64,000 nt of DNA from Geosiphon pyriformis (Eukaryota > Glomeromycota > Glomeromycetes > Archaeosporales > Geosiphonaceae). Location of the stretch: contig JAAOMT010000161.1 in the NCBI GenBank assembly GCA_016748015.1, forward strand, positions 24,331 through 88,330, read 5' to 3'. Shown piece by piece: positions 24,956 to 38,576 of this stretch; the stretch's first letter is position 1, and each line of letters starts with the position of its first letter. The notes beneath the pieces were generated by a model, which ran no database searches, was not told the origin of the DNA, and saw only the letters and a program-made list of their open reading frames with translations. The position numbers and the translations under genes are program-made.

Positions 24956-27900
24956 AAAAAAATATATCAAAAACTTTACCAAAAATTTTTTTATATTATT
25001 TAATAAATACAATTTAATTATTACTTATTATAATACAAATAAATAATATTTAACTATGAATTTTTAATTTATTTATATATATTAAATAGTAATTAAACCA
25101 TATTTATTAAATATTTAATAATAATAAAATAATACAAAAAAAATTTTCTTTCTAATTTTAGAATTATAACTAAAGCAAAGAATAAAAAAGCTTTAAACAT
25201 TATTTTTTTTATAGTAATTAATAAAGTTTTAATAATAAAAAGCTGTCTTTAACAGTTTTTAAAGTATTTTTTATCTTTGACAAATAGTTTTTTTCTAATT
25301 AAAGTTTTTCTTAAAAAACACACTTAGATCAGTTTTAATATTGTTTTTATTTTCTTTAAAAATTCTAAAGTTTTTAACAATAAACTGATTAATAAACTGA
25401 TTTTTTTTGTTTTTATTACTATTATTATTACTATTTTATAAATAGCCAAAAAAATCAAAAAATCAAAAAAACAGCAACAATTGTTTAAATTTGCTATTGT
25501 TATATTAAAATTTTTTATAATTCTAAATAAGATTTTAAAAAAAAAATTTTAACAACAGTTAGCTCTTTTTCTAATATAAACAACAATAATAATAACATAT
25601 TTTTCAAGATAAACTAAGATTAATAATTAATTATATTTATCAAATATAATATTATTTGACAAATTTTTACTGATTTTTAAACCAAAACTACTTATTAGAT
25701 TATTTAATCTTAAAAATTAGACTAATTAAATAGAAACAAAATCAATTTTTTTTTTGTTTTTTGATACTTGAAAACCAATTTTCAGTTATTAAAGGTTTTT
25801 TAAATAGGTAACTTTTATATTAATACTTAATATTATATTTAAAATTATATTAGTTTTAGTTAATTTTTTGTTTAAACTGCTGTCTAATTTTATTAAACTT
25901 AAGTTGTTTTGTGTAAATTTTACTTCTAAGTTTTTTTGATTGCTGTTATTAATATTATTATTAATAGTTTTTTTTTAATTATACTTAAACTGTTAAGTTT
26001 TTTGTAATGACTTTTGGTTTTTTTTTTACTTCTGTTATATTTTGTATTATTTTTTTTAATACATTTTTTAATAATATTAAAAATATTTTTGGTGTTTTTA
26101 ATGTGATAAATTAAAGCCTATTGGTTTATAATAATATGTTATTATTAGTTTTAAAAATTTTTTTTTTGCTGCTGTTGTTTTTAGTAACTATTTTGTATTA
26201 ATAAAAAAAACAATATTAAAATTTTTCTATTGTTTAACCAAAAAAAATTGTAATTTTAAGAAATACTTTTAAAATCAAATTAATCAATTTTTTTAATTAT
26301 ATTGTTTTTATAATTAATAATTTGATTTTTTGGATTGGTGGCCATATTTGTTTTATTTTTTATTTTTCTTATTCTTATTATTATTAATGCTTTGCTGTTA
26401 TAATATTTAAGTCTTATAAATCTTTAAATTTGGTTGTTGTAAAGACTAATATTTTATATTAATATTGTATTTAGTAAAAACTTTTTAAATATTATTGTTG
26501 TTACAAAAATTAAAGCTTAGATTATTTATTTGTTAATTATAAAGTATTACTATCATTTTTCAAGTTTTTTGTCAAATTTTTTAATAACTTTAAGTTTTTT
26601 GTTTTATTTTTTATTAATAAGAAATTTTATATTTAAATTTCTGTTTTTTTAGTTTTTTTTTTACTGTTTTTATGGTTATACTTATTGTTAATTTTATGAT
26701 TAAGTTAAAATTGAATTCTTTAAAATCTCAAATTTTGAATTTGGCTTTTTTGATTAAATTTGTTATTAAGCTAATTAATGTTTTAATTATATTAATTATC
26801 TCTCTTTTGAACATTTTTTTTGTAGTATATGTTAAAATTAGGAATGTTATTTATAAAATTAAAAATCAGATTTTTGTTTTTAATAAATATTTATACAAGA
26901 TTAATTTTAACTTGTTTAAAGTTAAATATAAATACAATAATAATGACAAGTAAGTAATTTATTAAGTAAAAAAACTTTTGTTAATTTAATAAAGCTTTAA
27001 AAACTTTAATCTTTTAAAGTTAAGCAAAATATAAATAAAACTGCTAAGTAATTAAATAGTATTATTATAAGTAATAAAATTTTAATTATTATTATACATA
27101 AAATATTTTTTTAAGATAGGTTTTTATTTATAAATTTAATTTAGTAGATTGAATTTATGTCTAATTTTATGTAAAATATGTATAATTTATATCTAATTTA
27201 AAATACTTTTAAAGATTATATTGTATTAGATTGGTATTTAAATTTATATATTAAATAAATAATAATAATAATAATAATACAATAACAAAAAATTTCAAAA
27301 TAAATATAATTTTTTTTTATATATAACTAATTACTTAATTTAATTAAAACAATATTATATAATTATAATATTAATTATATTAATAAGTTTACAAATTTTT
27401 TTAAAAAACAATTATAAATTAATAATTAAACCAAAATTAATACAAAGTTTTTTAATAATTATTATTTTTATAATATAATCAAATATATACAAAAAAATAT
27501 AATTAAAATTTTAATATCAATTATATTAAAAGCAAATTATACTTAAATATTTAAAATTAAAAAGTTTTTTCTAATAATAATTAATAATTTCTTATAAAAA
27601 ACTTTATAAAATAATTTAAAGACCAAAAATAATATTATTAAATAAATTATTTACATATAATTATTAAAATATTACATTAAAATTATTATTAACATATTTG
27701 GCTCTTTTATTAAAAACTTATTAATAAATTTATTAACACAATTAAATTTTTATTTTACAAAACCAACTAAATTAAATAAATTTTTTATGTATTAATAAAT
27801 ATTTTTAAAAATTTTATTATTTGCCAAAAAAAATTTTATATTAATTAACAACGTAAACTTTAAAATTATATATTTGTAAATATCTTAATATAATTATTAT

Positions 27901-28744
27901 TTTATAATTTTTAAGTAATTTTATTTAAACAGACTTTTTTTAAATTGGTTTTGTTTATTTTAAAGTGGTAAAAATTAAACAAATATTAATAATATAATAA
28001 AAACAATATAAATAAACTTTTATTAATAAAATTACTTATTTTAATTTTATTATAGAACTAAATTACATAAAACTAAACTATTAAAATTAAGTTTTTTTTA
28101 ATAACAAAAATTTTTTTAATTAAAATAAAAGTCTTAATTATTTAATAATTAATTAACAAATAAAAACAATAACAAACTTTATAAAAAATTAAATTATATT
28201 ATAATAAGTTAATTAATTTAAAATCTTTTAAAATAAAAATTTTTTTTTTAAAATAAAAAAATCTTAATTATATTAACCAAAAAATTGTTCAAAAAATTAA
28301 CAAATAACTTAAAAAAAAATTGAAATAAATTATATAATATTATTATTTATAAAATAATACAAAAAATAAGTAATAATTAAAATATAACATAAATTATTTA
28401 ATAATATAATAAAAATTATTAGATTATATAATACCAAAAATACCAAAAAAAATTTCAGAAATTTCAAAAACACTAAAAATACCAAAAATTTCAGAAATTT
28501 AAAAATTATTAAGAATTTCAAAAATTTTGTTTTATAAAAATTTATATATATATATAATAATAAATTTATTACGTAATTTTAATAATTAAAAATTTAATAT
28601 TTAAAATAAATACTTTTTTAATAAAATTATTATTTAAATTATTTATTATTTTAATTTTATAAATTTTTATTTATTTTATTAAATTTACTTATTTTAATTA
28701 ATATGAATAATATTAAAACAATTATTATTATTATTATGTTTAAT
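24956..28744. repeat. AT-rich decayed repeat block
   Basis: Between the LINE copies, nearly pure A/T DNA. Segment 25200-27240 matches 57600-59560 in the same orientation over long stretches (for example the AAATTCTAAAGTTTTTAACAATAA word). The reading 26672-26953 (IKFVIKLINVLIILIISLLN...) resembles the minus-strand reading at 36356-35856. The remainder (27240-28744) is poly-A/T low complexity. Confidence 0.7.
26672..26953 (+). pseudogene. Decayed coding remnant in AT-rich repeat
   Basis: A 93-residue reading, rich in Ile, Leu, Asn and Lys, aligns by eye with the reading at 35856-36356 (minus), for example LLNIFFVVYVKIRNVIYKIKN against QFINNNLVSNSTISLKINK and the shared ends KYKYNNND/KYNYKNID. 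A protein-coding ancestor turned AT-rich by transitions is likely; a LINE ORF is possible. It is no longer a gene. Confidence 0.4.
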
Positions 28745-28894
28745 GAGTATGATAATAATAATAAACTTTTTTCTCTCATCGATCCCTTAATTATAGTGAA
28801 AGCAAAAAGTAAATCAATAAAATAGCCTTCTCTTTCTTCTTTTTCCCCCTTTCATCTTAAAGTTATTTCTTTCAATACACTTCTTTTTGTTAAT

Positions 28895-30841
28895 ATGGAA
28901 CCAACAGGCTCTTCAGCTGGTGATTCAGGTTCTGTTTTGACAGATTTAAGGATCTGTTCTAGTGTTAAATCTAAACATTTGGCGAGTGTTCACTCGTGTG
29001 GTGTATCCTACAAGAAATCTAAGAAGCCTGCTGCTGTTGGTGGTGTGATCAATACGTCTACTGGCCCTCTTAGCTTAGAAGATTTGGGTGAAGCTAGTAC
29101 CAAACCTGTGGTGTCCTGGGATAGTGATGTCAGTAGTATAGTGAGCAGTATGAGCGGTCTTTCAAATACGGAAAATATGATGAACTTAGTAGCTGAAAAA
29201 ACAAGTTACATAGAATCTGGTAAAGACAACGACATGGACGAAGCTATGCCAAAGAAAACATGCACCAGGACATACACTCTAAGCAACCTGATGAAGCAAC
29301 CCCTTTTCAACAATGTAAGTAATGATGATAGTGTGCTGGAGTTTTTTCTTCGCATGCTTAGTGGTTCCAATCAATTACCACCATTCATGTCACATGTCTT
29401 GAAAACACAAAGTTTTGATTTGATGAAGTCTTTCGCACTTAATATTGAACTTTCTGTGATGTCTGGCAAATTAGTTAGTGACAAGTTAATTGCAGTAAAA
29501 AAAATTTTCTATCAAATTGATGATTTTGAGGGGGTGTCAACTCCCTCAAAATTTCCTGGGATCATCAGATCTTCATTTACTTCTGAGAATAGCTTGATAA
29601 AGGCAAGGAAGATGGCAGTCAGTGAGAAAATCTTGGTTAATAATGATGTTAAAAAAGCAAACAGCCATTCAGATCGGGAGGTGATTGTCAAGGAGATCCC
29701 AGTAGATCTTCTCAAATCGGCAATAAAATCAGTTTTTTCTAAATTTGGTGAGATTGTGTCCATCAAGATGCAGCTGATTGGTCTTTAGCAAAAGGTCCTG
29801 GTTGAATTTAAATTATCTGAAGTAGCTAGCCTGGTTGTATCCGAGTGGTCAGTTTTCATGAGAAAGGATTCAGTGCATGTAGCTTTGGCAATTGGTGATA
29901 AACAAACATGGGTATTGAGAGATCAGCATCAGGCATTGCTTTATACTCTTCTAGTTGGCACTACTGCCCATGATCTTTCTAATTTGTTGAATTTTTATGG
30001 TGGGAAAACCTGCATAGTTGGCCATAATCTGGTTATGTATGTTTGAGATAGGTGCACTGTCATTTGTTTTGCAGATGAAGCTTCCAAGTTGGCTGCAATT
30101 AGTTCAGTTCTGATCTTTAAGGGTGTGAGTTTGCATTGGGCTGGTTTTTTTTTGGCCTGTTGTGCTATGTGTAAACATTTCAGTTATGTTTTAGATATGT
30201 GCTCTGTGAGTGGGAATTCTGGGAGACATGATAGACGTGTGATTACTCCTCAAAATCAGGCCTGTTTGGCTGACATTTATAAAAAGAGACAGGTGCCAAT
30301 TGCTCATCCAGTTTTTTTTGGTGGTAAAACTTGGGCTCAGGTGGCTGGTGGATCTCTTTTTCATGTGGTTCCCTTGGTTGTTTCTGGTGCAAAGTTGTTT
30401 TCAAATGTCAAGAGTCTCTCAATAGATTCTGATTCTCTCGTGGTCGCAGGTCTGAATAATTGCTTAATGTCCTTGAAATGCTCTTTGGAACTCTTGGCCA
30501 ACCAGGTTTTTGGCATCTTGAAAAGATTGAGCTCTGCTGAATTGGTGCCTTTGTCTTTTGCTTCACTAGCTTCCCTTCCTGTCATCTCTGCTTCTCTGGA
30601 TTTGAGTGCAAACTTGAACATGGTGTTGGATGCTCCACAGGTTTTTTTTTCTCCTCCCGTCACAGTCATTGACAATGCAGCTTCTGATTTTGGTTCTAAT
30701 AGTTCAAAAATTCTGACCACCAAAGTTGGTGGTTTGGAATCGAAAATGATGGCTTTAGATGCAGTAGTTGGTACAGTTTTGGCTAGATTGGATCTTTTGT
30801 GCTCTGGGTTGGGTTCGTCATCTGTTTTTTTATCTCAATAA
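28895..30841 (+). pseudogene. LINE copy 2 ORF1
   Basis: One frame of 649 codons starts at the ATG at 28895. It is broken only by TAG at 29786 (from TGG, Trp in copy 1) and TGA at 30044 (Arg codon in copy 1). It carries the RRM-like segment (KEIPVDLLKSAIKSVFSKFGE), a knuckle with the ligand His changed to Tyr (CAMCKHFSYVLDMC), and the terminal LESKMMALDAVV segment. ORF1 binds element RNA. The stop TAA at 30839-30841 overlaps ATA at 30838, where copy 1 has the ORF2 ATG. Confidence 0.85.
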
Positions 30842-33800
30842 GTGGTCTGGTTTGGAAAATTGCTATTTGCAATGTTAGGGGCATAAACAATCCTGCAAAA
30901 CAGGATGACATCATTTGTTGGCACAATGACATGAACAATTTGATTTTAATTTTTACAGAAACAAAGTTAAAAGGAAGAGTTCATCTCTGGATTGTCAACA
31001 AATTTGATGATGTAAGGGTGTTTACCTCTGGCTTGGATTCTGGTTACCTGGGTGTTAGTGTTGTGATCGTCATGAATTCTTCTTTGGTGAAACATGTGTG
31101 CAAGGTTTCTGAGATGCCTGGTTGGCTCTTGTCTATCAAGTTGCTGTTTAAAAATAAACTTTTGGTATCAATTTTGGGGCTTTATGCAGGCGCTTCTTCG
31201 GTGGTTCAGTTCTTTCAGGCTGGTAAGGTTAACTCTCTTATTGCTAAGGCTGTTAATGAATCTTCTTTCATAGTTCTTGGGGATGATTTCAATAAAAATG
31301 GTTTGTGTAAAAGCACAAGTTTTAGGAAGTGTCTCGATTTGGAGCTGATCAACTCTCTGTCAAGTAGTCCAATTGCAAAATGTTTTACTTGGAAAAATTC
31401 AAGGGGTGCGAAGAAGACAATTAATTATATGTTTGTTTCCTCGAGTCTGGTCAGTGCAATCGTACACTGTGATGTTTTGGAGGTTGGTGAACATTATGAT
31501 ACAGATCACCAGACTGTCTTTGTGTCCATAAGCTTGGATGGGCTTTTGGATGTGCAGATAAACTTTCTTCGCAAACAGGCAAATAAAGATTGTTGGAAGT
31601 TCGATTTTAAGAGTGCTGATGAGATTAAATGAAACAATTTTAAAGGTGCCATATTGGCCAACACTACAATGTTCTCAGATGAGTTTGCTACCTCTGCAAA
31701 GTTTTCGGACTTGGATGCAATGTGGGACATTGTTCGCAAGATAATGGTTCTCTTAGCTAGTAAAGTGTTCAAGAGGAAATGGTTCAAGGGCTTTGATTAT
31801 GTTTTTACCAAGAAATCTTCGAGATTTCACAAATTGGAGCTTTTGGTTTTCAAAATTGTCAAGGCCTCACGTGAAGAATGTGTAGCAAATTTTGAGTCTC
31901 TTATGGGACATTGGGTTTCTTTGGACAATGATAGGACTTCATTTGTGCAAGATGTGGTGAACTCTGGTGCTAGTGCTGATGGTGTTTGTTTTGCTCTTTT
32001 TAGTACTAAGAGGTCTTATCGTGCATCCAAGCTTGCTAAGTCTTTGAGAGCTAAGGAAGCAAACATCAGATCTGCTATAGATAAAAGGATGGAGAGTTTT
32101 GAGGTAGATAAAGATCACATGATTAGAAGCATGCTGGAATGACCCTTTTGCAAGGTGGTTTTGGATCATTTGGTTGTGGGTGATGAGTTGGTTCTTGAGC
32201 CTGACTTGGTGAAGTCCAAAGTGGATGATATTATGGAAGGATAGACCAGAAAGCGTGTGGTGGTCGATGATGTTTCTGATACTTGGTCTCATTAGTACTG
32301 ACCTTTGGACTACATTTTTGATGAGGCCTTCTTTGGGGTGATGTGTGCAATTGATTTTGATGAGTTGTATCATGTGGTCTCTAATCTGCCTAATGGCAAA
32401 GCCACTGGTCTTTCAGGTATCTCTAATGAGCTATGGAAATATTGTGATGAGTCAGTTTTGGGTTTGTTTTTGGTCCTGTTGAATTCTTGTCTGTCTTGTA
32501 AATTGGTACCTGGTCCTTGAAAAGAGGCTTGGGTTTCAATAATTCCCAAGTCCTATGAGTGGGAGGGTGTTCTCACGAATACTCATCCTATTGCTTTGAT
32601 CAAAACAGCTCACAAAATTCTCTCCAAGATTCTTTTGAATAGAATCTCACTGGCTTGCAGCTCTTAAGATGTCCTACATGGTGACAATTTTTCTGTCTTA
32701 AAGGGTATGACAACTCAGTTACCTATTTTTGCTATTGGTTTAGTTATTAAAGACACTCTGGAAAAAAACTGAGAGCTTTGGTTGGTTTTATAGGACATGC
32801 AAAAAGCTTACAATTTGGTTGGCTGGAAGCACCTCAAGAAGAGTTTGGTTAAGGTTAAGATGTACAGCAAATTTATTTGGTTTTTTAGCAGTATTCATAA
32901 GAATTGCACCAATTGTGTGATGACAGATTTTGGTTTGACAGAAGGCTATCATGTACATGATGGCCTGGACCAATGAGAGGTTTTTTTCCCTCTGTTGTGG
33001 CATATTTTTTATGATCCTCTGTTGTGTAAAGTCAAGCATCAGGAAAGTGTGTGTGGGTATAGATTGAATTCTCATTTTGTTTCCAAAAGTAGTCATACCA
33101 AATCTTAGGCTGGGCTCTCTTCTTTTTTTGCTGCTGGTGTTTTTGTCAATAATATAATCTGGGTTGGTAGCAGTCAAAATGCTACTTAGCATATTCTCAA
33201 TATAGCTAGTGAATTTTTTCAAATTAATAACATTTCAATCAATAATGACAAGACAATGGCCATTCCTATCAATAGCAGGGTCAGCATTCCTTTTCTCTCT
33301 ATCAGTGGCTCACCAATTTTTATCGCCAAAAAGGGTGAATCTCATCGGTACTTGGGTATTTTTCTTTTGACTGAGGGTCTTTCAAAGCCTAGTTTGGCTA
33401 AAACAAATTCAGATGTTTGTTTTTTCACCAATCTGGTTCTAAGAAAGGCAGTTTCAGATAAGCAATTTTTGTATCTGGTGTCGGCAGTTCTCCATCCTAT
33501 AATCAGCTATAGAATGCAGTTCAGCTTTGTTCTTGTTGATATGTGCACCAAATGGGATGTTCTGATTTGCAAAAACTTGAAACTTAAATCTGGTCTTCTA
33601 CTGGATTTTCCTAGTGATACAATTCACCATCCTTCTTTTTATGGTTTAAAGTCTTTTTTACAGTGTCAATCAGAATGTAAGATTGCTTTACTTGTTAGTT
33701 TTATAAACTTTAGCAGAATTTTGGGGTGTTTGTTCAGTCACAGGTCTCATGACTTGCAAGTTCTGTGTTGGTGGCCGATCCATCTACTGATTTCTCCTAC

Positions 33801-35473
33801 TCATATTTGTGTCAATGTTTCTAATAATTTCTTGGCTGGTGTGGTTTCTATCCTTCTTGACTGCAGGCTGTCTTTGGATAGTTTTTTGACCAATGCTTTC
33901 TGGTTTCGTGGTGGGATTTCTATGTCTGTTGTTCTTGACAATTCTTTGTTTTTCAAGTTTTTGCTATCCCTTTGGCATTATGGCATTGTCTTTGTGGACC
34001 AGCTTCAGAATCGTCGTGGTGATGTTTTTAGCTGGCTCACCTTTAAGTGGTGGAAGAGACTAGATCCTTATGGTCCAGTTCCTGAGTGGTTCAAACGTTC
34101 AGTTAAGTTCTTTGTGACTTCCCGTTCTTCTCCCTCAGTCTCAGTTGGTGTTGGTCTTGTTGATATTTGTGGTTCTAATGATTTTATGTCTGTATGTGAT
34201 CATCTTTCTCAGGTTGGTGCTGATAGTTTGTTTGTGTATACAAATAGGTTGTTGAAAAATTTGGGCATGACTGGTTGTAAGGCCGGGGCTGCTGCCTTTT
34301 TTGAGAACATTAACTTGGGTTTGGATATCAGTGTTTAGGGTTTGGTGTCATCTACTTTGGTGGAATTGCAGGCTATAGCATTGATTCTAGAGTGCATACC
34401 TGCAGCTCATTCTGTTTGTCTGTTTTCAGATAGTCAAGTGGCCTTGGATGCTTGCATGTTGGAGGTTAACTTGGTGTATTCTGACTTTCACAATCAGTGT
34501 TGGGTCGAACACCAGCATATTAGGAATGTTATCCACAATAAAAATTTAAGAGTTAGTTGGCACAAGGTTAAGAGTCACTCTGGTGTATTGGGGAATAATT
34601 GAGCTGATAGCATTGCTGACGTTGCGACTCTCTTTGATTGGTTTCTTCCTCCTCGTGTTGATAAACATTTTTTGTTGGTGAATAATAGTATTATCTCTGG
34701 TAATTCTAGATACTTTGTTTGAGACGTTTTTTATGCTGTTTGTCAGGCGCATTGAGAGATTGGTTCCAGTTCTGGGTTTCTACTTGGGGATTTGTACTTG
34801 AATGTTAATTGGCCTGGTTCTTCCAGGGTTTGGCATCTTGATTCGCATATGGCAACAGATTTCACTAGCAGGCGTACTGCCAACACTTGTATTTACCTTA
34901 TGAAGGCTTTGCACCATTAACTTCCCATGGCTGTTCAAAAGTGTGTTTATAATAAATGTTACCCATGTATTTTCTTGTGTAATTGATGATTCAGCTTGTC
35001 ATTGGGTTTTGGAATCCTGTATGTCTTCTTGGAAGACGCTTTCTGGTCTTTCCCTCTCTTTTTCAAGTGTATTGCAGCTGTTGTCAACCTGTGCTTCAGA
35101 TTTCCTGGTTTCCTCGACTTTTTACAAGGGTTTTGTTTTTAATGAATGGATTTAGGAGGCTGTTTCTGTCTTTCATGATCCCAAAGTCACTAGTGTCAAG
35201 ATTGCTGATTTTGTGCACTCTCTTTGTGTTGCTTTCAGGAATGACATTTGATTGGTCCATGCCAAGCATTGTGCATACATGAAAAAGAATGGCTTAATCT
35301 TAGTGGATGGCTTGATTTCTGTCTCAGTTTCTGGTTTGGTTTCGAGGTTCTCAGATGGTGTGGTTAAATTGCTTAGTATTGCTGAAATTTTTGGCATCCA
35401 TTTTGGCTTTCGCAAATCTTGTTTTTTTTTCTTAGGTATTGATGACCCGATTTCTGTTAATATAATTGTGTAG
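30838..35473 (+). pseudogene. LINE copy 2 ORF2 (endonuclease, RT, RNase H, zinc motif)
   Basis: The frame stays the same from 30838 to 34602, broken by point stops at 31630, 32140, 32242 and others, mostly from TGG, CAG or CAA. A frameshift follows before 34943. The start codon is ATA where copy 1 has ATG. Endonuclease: CNVRGIN, TETKLKG, GDDFNKNG, DTDHQTV. RT: motif A DMQKAYN, motif C VFVNNIIW (second Asp pair lost). RNase H: LVELQAI, LFSDSQVAL. The ORF ends at a TAG at 35471. It is inactive. Confidence 0.85.
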
Positions 35474-35610
35474 TGTTGTTCTGACTGGCTTGAGTGGCTG
35501 GTCACATGTAAAAAGTGCATGATTCATGCTTAGTTTAGATCATTTCTTTGATGTATAGTTCTAAGTAGTATTTGGACTTCACTCATTAAATGTTAATAAT
35601 AATAATAAAA

Positions 35611-38576
35611 GAGTATGGTCTAACTACTATCTAAGAATCAAAAACAAACTAAGTATTCTAGTGCTAAATATAGTTCACACATTTTCTACATATAATTAGC
35701 TATTCAACCAGTTTAAACTATATTATATTAATACCTCAAAAGAAAACTTACTCAAAAATAATATCTTCAAACAATATAATACTATTATTAATTAATTTAA
35801 TTAATTATTTGGCTGTTTTTAAAGCATTAAACTTAACACTAATAGATTCATGTTTTTATAGTAATATTAAATTAGAAAACATATTATAATTAATAGCAAA
35901 TAGATTTATATAAGAACCAAACATATCAATATTTTTATAATTATACTTAGTTTTTAATACAACTATTTTCCATTCCAACTTATGAACTGCTTTGCTAAAA
36001 GTATTTATATATATCAAAATCTTATTAATTTTAAGGCTAATTGTACTATTTGAAACCAGATTATTATTAATAAATTGTTTAAACACAACAACCAAAAATC
36101 CAACTGGCTTAACAATAGATTTGACCAGAGCAAAAAGCTTGACCAAATCAAACTCCAAAGAAGCCAACCAAGAGAAAACTACAGAAATATTAATCAATAT
36201 ATTAGTAAAAAAAACAAAGCCAACTAAAAGGCTAAAAACTAAAAAAGACACAAGAGCAATAGCCTTAACATAAGACTTAATACTAACAAAATAATATACA
36301 AAAGCTCTAAAATTTTTGAAAAAAGAAGATAAAAACATCTTATAATAAACAGCCAAATAGTATAAGCCTTAATACTTAAAACAATATTAGTATTCAGAAG
36401 TTTTTTATCAAATGCAATATTTTTTTAAGATACTAGTTTTAAGAATAATAGTATTTAAATTATTTTATGAGCCAAACATAATTAGAAAAAACCAGGAATA
36501 ATAACCAGAATTAAGTGAATAAAGAATAAAACATATTTGATTACTAATTTAAGAAATTATATTACTGATTTTATAAACAGTATAGCCAAAAAAAAAATTG
36601 ATCAACTTGGTCTTAAACTTATTATAAAACAAAATAGTTTTATTTTGATTTACAAAAAAAAATCCTAATACTATTTTTGTCCAATAAAACTGACCAATAA
36701 TTTAAAACAAATGCTACAGTATTTAAAGTTTTAAAATAAACTACTACATATTATCAAATGCCAGCTGGCTTTAGCACAACACAAAAAATCTTACCAAACA
36801 CACCAAGAGCTGTCTTAATATTAACAGCAAATATATTTAAAAACATATTATACAATATAATAATATCAAAAAAAAAATTAGACTTAGAAACCACCAAAAA
36901 CTTGGCAATTTTAAAAGTAATTAAACAAACAGAGTTTGTAAGCTCAACCAGAAACACAAATTTTAAAAATTTTTGTGAAGCAAATTTTATACAAAAAAAT
37001 TTCATATTGTTTTTTAATATTGATTTTGTAGCCAAAAAACCATATATTAGGATTCTAATTAAATTAAACTGAATTAAACTTTGGGTGTTGTTCAAGCTTA
37101 ATTCGAATTATAAACTAAACTTGAACTGAAACAATTTTTCAAAGTAGATTTGGTTTAAATTTGGCATTAAATCTTTTGACAGGTCTGAATTTAATTTAAG
37201 TCTGGTTTAAAATTCATGAACTTGTTTAAGTTTAATGAAATTAAAAAAAAATATAACTTGTACTATTTATTCATCAATTATTACTTTGTTTAATTATTAT
37301 GATCAATTAAAAAGATATATAAAACTATGCATATATAACAACTTTACTCTCCAACTTACCAAAATAAATTTATTGTTAGCATTATTCAATTTTATCAAAG
37401 ATTCAAAATCTGAAATAACAGAATTTGATAATCTAAATAGTTTAAATACTAATATATTTGATAAATATAGTTTTTAGAGTAAAGTATGAGCTATTTTAAT
37501 AAGTTTGAGTAAACAAAAAAAAAAAAACAGCTAAATATACAGTCTTAAAATGTGTACATAAACTATTTTTTGGTAAAATTATAAACACTACCAAATTTTT
37601 ATGGTACTATTTAAAGACTTCCCACTAGACAATATATGTTACAATAAAAAAATATCATAAGAAAAGACAAAATATCCAGAAAGATTACAAGTTAATTAAA
37701 AAAATGTTTTAACAGATGAAATTGTTATTTTTTTTTGTAATTTTTGGCCAATCTAACTAAAAAACTGTTTTAGTCTTCTATAGTAACTGTTATTGACATT
37801 AATAATAAAAAACTTTGTAATATAATTACTATTTGGCTTATTAACTGCTGAAATTAATCGAAATATTTCAATATTTGAATCTTATTTTTCAACTTGTTTG
37901 TGCTAATACAATTAAAAATAAAATTATAAAACTCTATGTCTTAGATAAACAAAAATTAAGAGTAAATACTACCTTTATTATAAAATATCCCTTTTTTTCA
38001 TCCATATTTATAATATAATAGGCATACTTAGATACTATTAAGTCTAAAATTTTCTTTATATCAGATTTCTGAATATTTCTCAATAATAAAGGCTTTGTTT
38101 CTATTACTATTCATTATATTAATAACAATTAAGACTTTCAACAAACAATAATTAATTTTGGATTAATGAATAAATAACATAATAAAATAAACATTGTAAA
38201 TGGATTTTTTAAAGTATTAAAAAATTATAGAATTATATTAAAAGTACATACATATATTCTTGTATGAATTTGGATTAATCAATAGTTAATAATAAAATTA
38301 GCATACTACACAACATATTAATATTATCTAAAACTCAAAGTTATCATAGTGTTTATATTATTTAAAATTGTGTTTTCTCAATGTTGGTTTAAGTTGGTTT
38401 TCATTATTAACTTAAAGCTAAATTTTTGGCATTAGCATTATTTGTGGCTTAAAGTTATTACAGTATTTATATTATTGAAAACCATATTTTCTTAATATTA
38501 ATTTAAGTGGTTTTTATTATTGCCTTAAGCTGAATTTTCAGCCAAAAAGATTGAAAAAAAAGTTTAAGAAAGAAGT
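35611..38576. repeat. AT-rich decayed repeat block
   Basis: AT-rich DNA between LINE copy 2 and the second gypsy element. 35750-37080 is a minus-oriented copy of the decayed repeat family. Beyond 37250 there is only low-complexity DNA with a short open reading at 37235-37477 that I do not trust. Confidence 0.6.
35856..37095 (-). pseudogene. Two decayed ORF remnants of the AT-rich repeat family
   Basis: Minus-strand readings at 37095-36754 and 36356-35856 are Ile/Leu/Phe/Asn-rich. The first (IILYNMFLNIFAVNIKTALGVFGKIFC) resembles, weakly, the LLYTLPVGTTAHDL...GGKTC region of the LINE ORF1. The second matches 26672-26953. Residues look shifted by C-to-T changes (Thr to Ile, Ala to Val). A decayed LINE is the best guess. 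Confidence 0.4.

Larger units (their letters stand above)
28752..35610 (+). mobile_element. LINE copy 2, near full length
   Basis: It has the same order as copy 1 but without the insertions. GAGTATG precedes it (28745-28751) and follows it (35611-35617), a probable 7-bp target duplication. The 3' end is a TAA-repeat tail (about 35593-35608). ORF1 is one frame with two in-frame stops. ORF2 is one frame from 30838 to 34602 with many stops and then one shift. Confidence 0.9.

Noticed and set aside
28330-28521. Phe/Leu-rich minus-strand reading
   Set aside because: A translation of AT-rich tandem sequence, not a gene.
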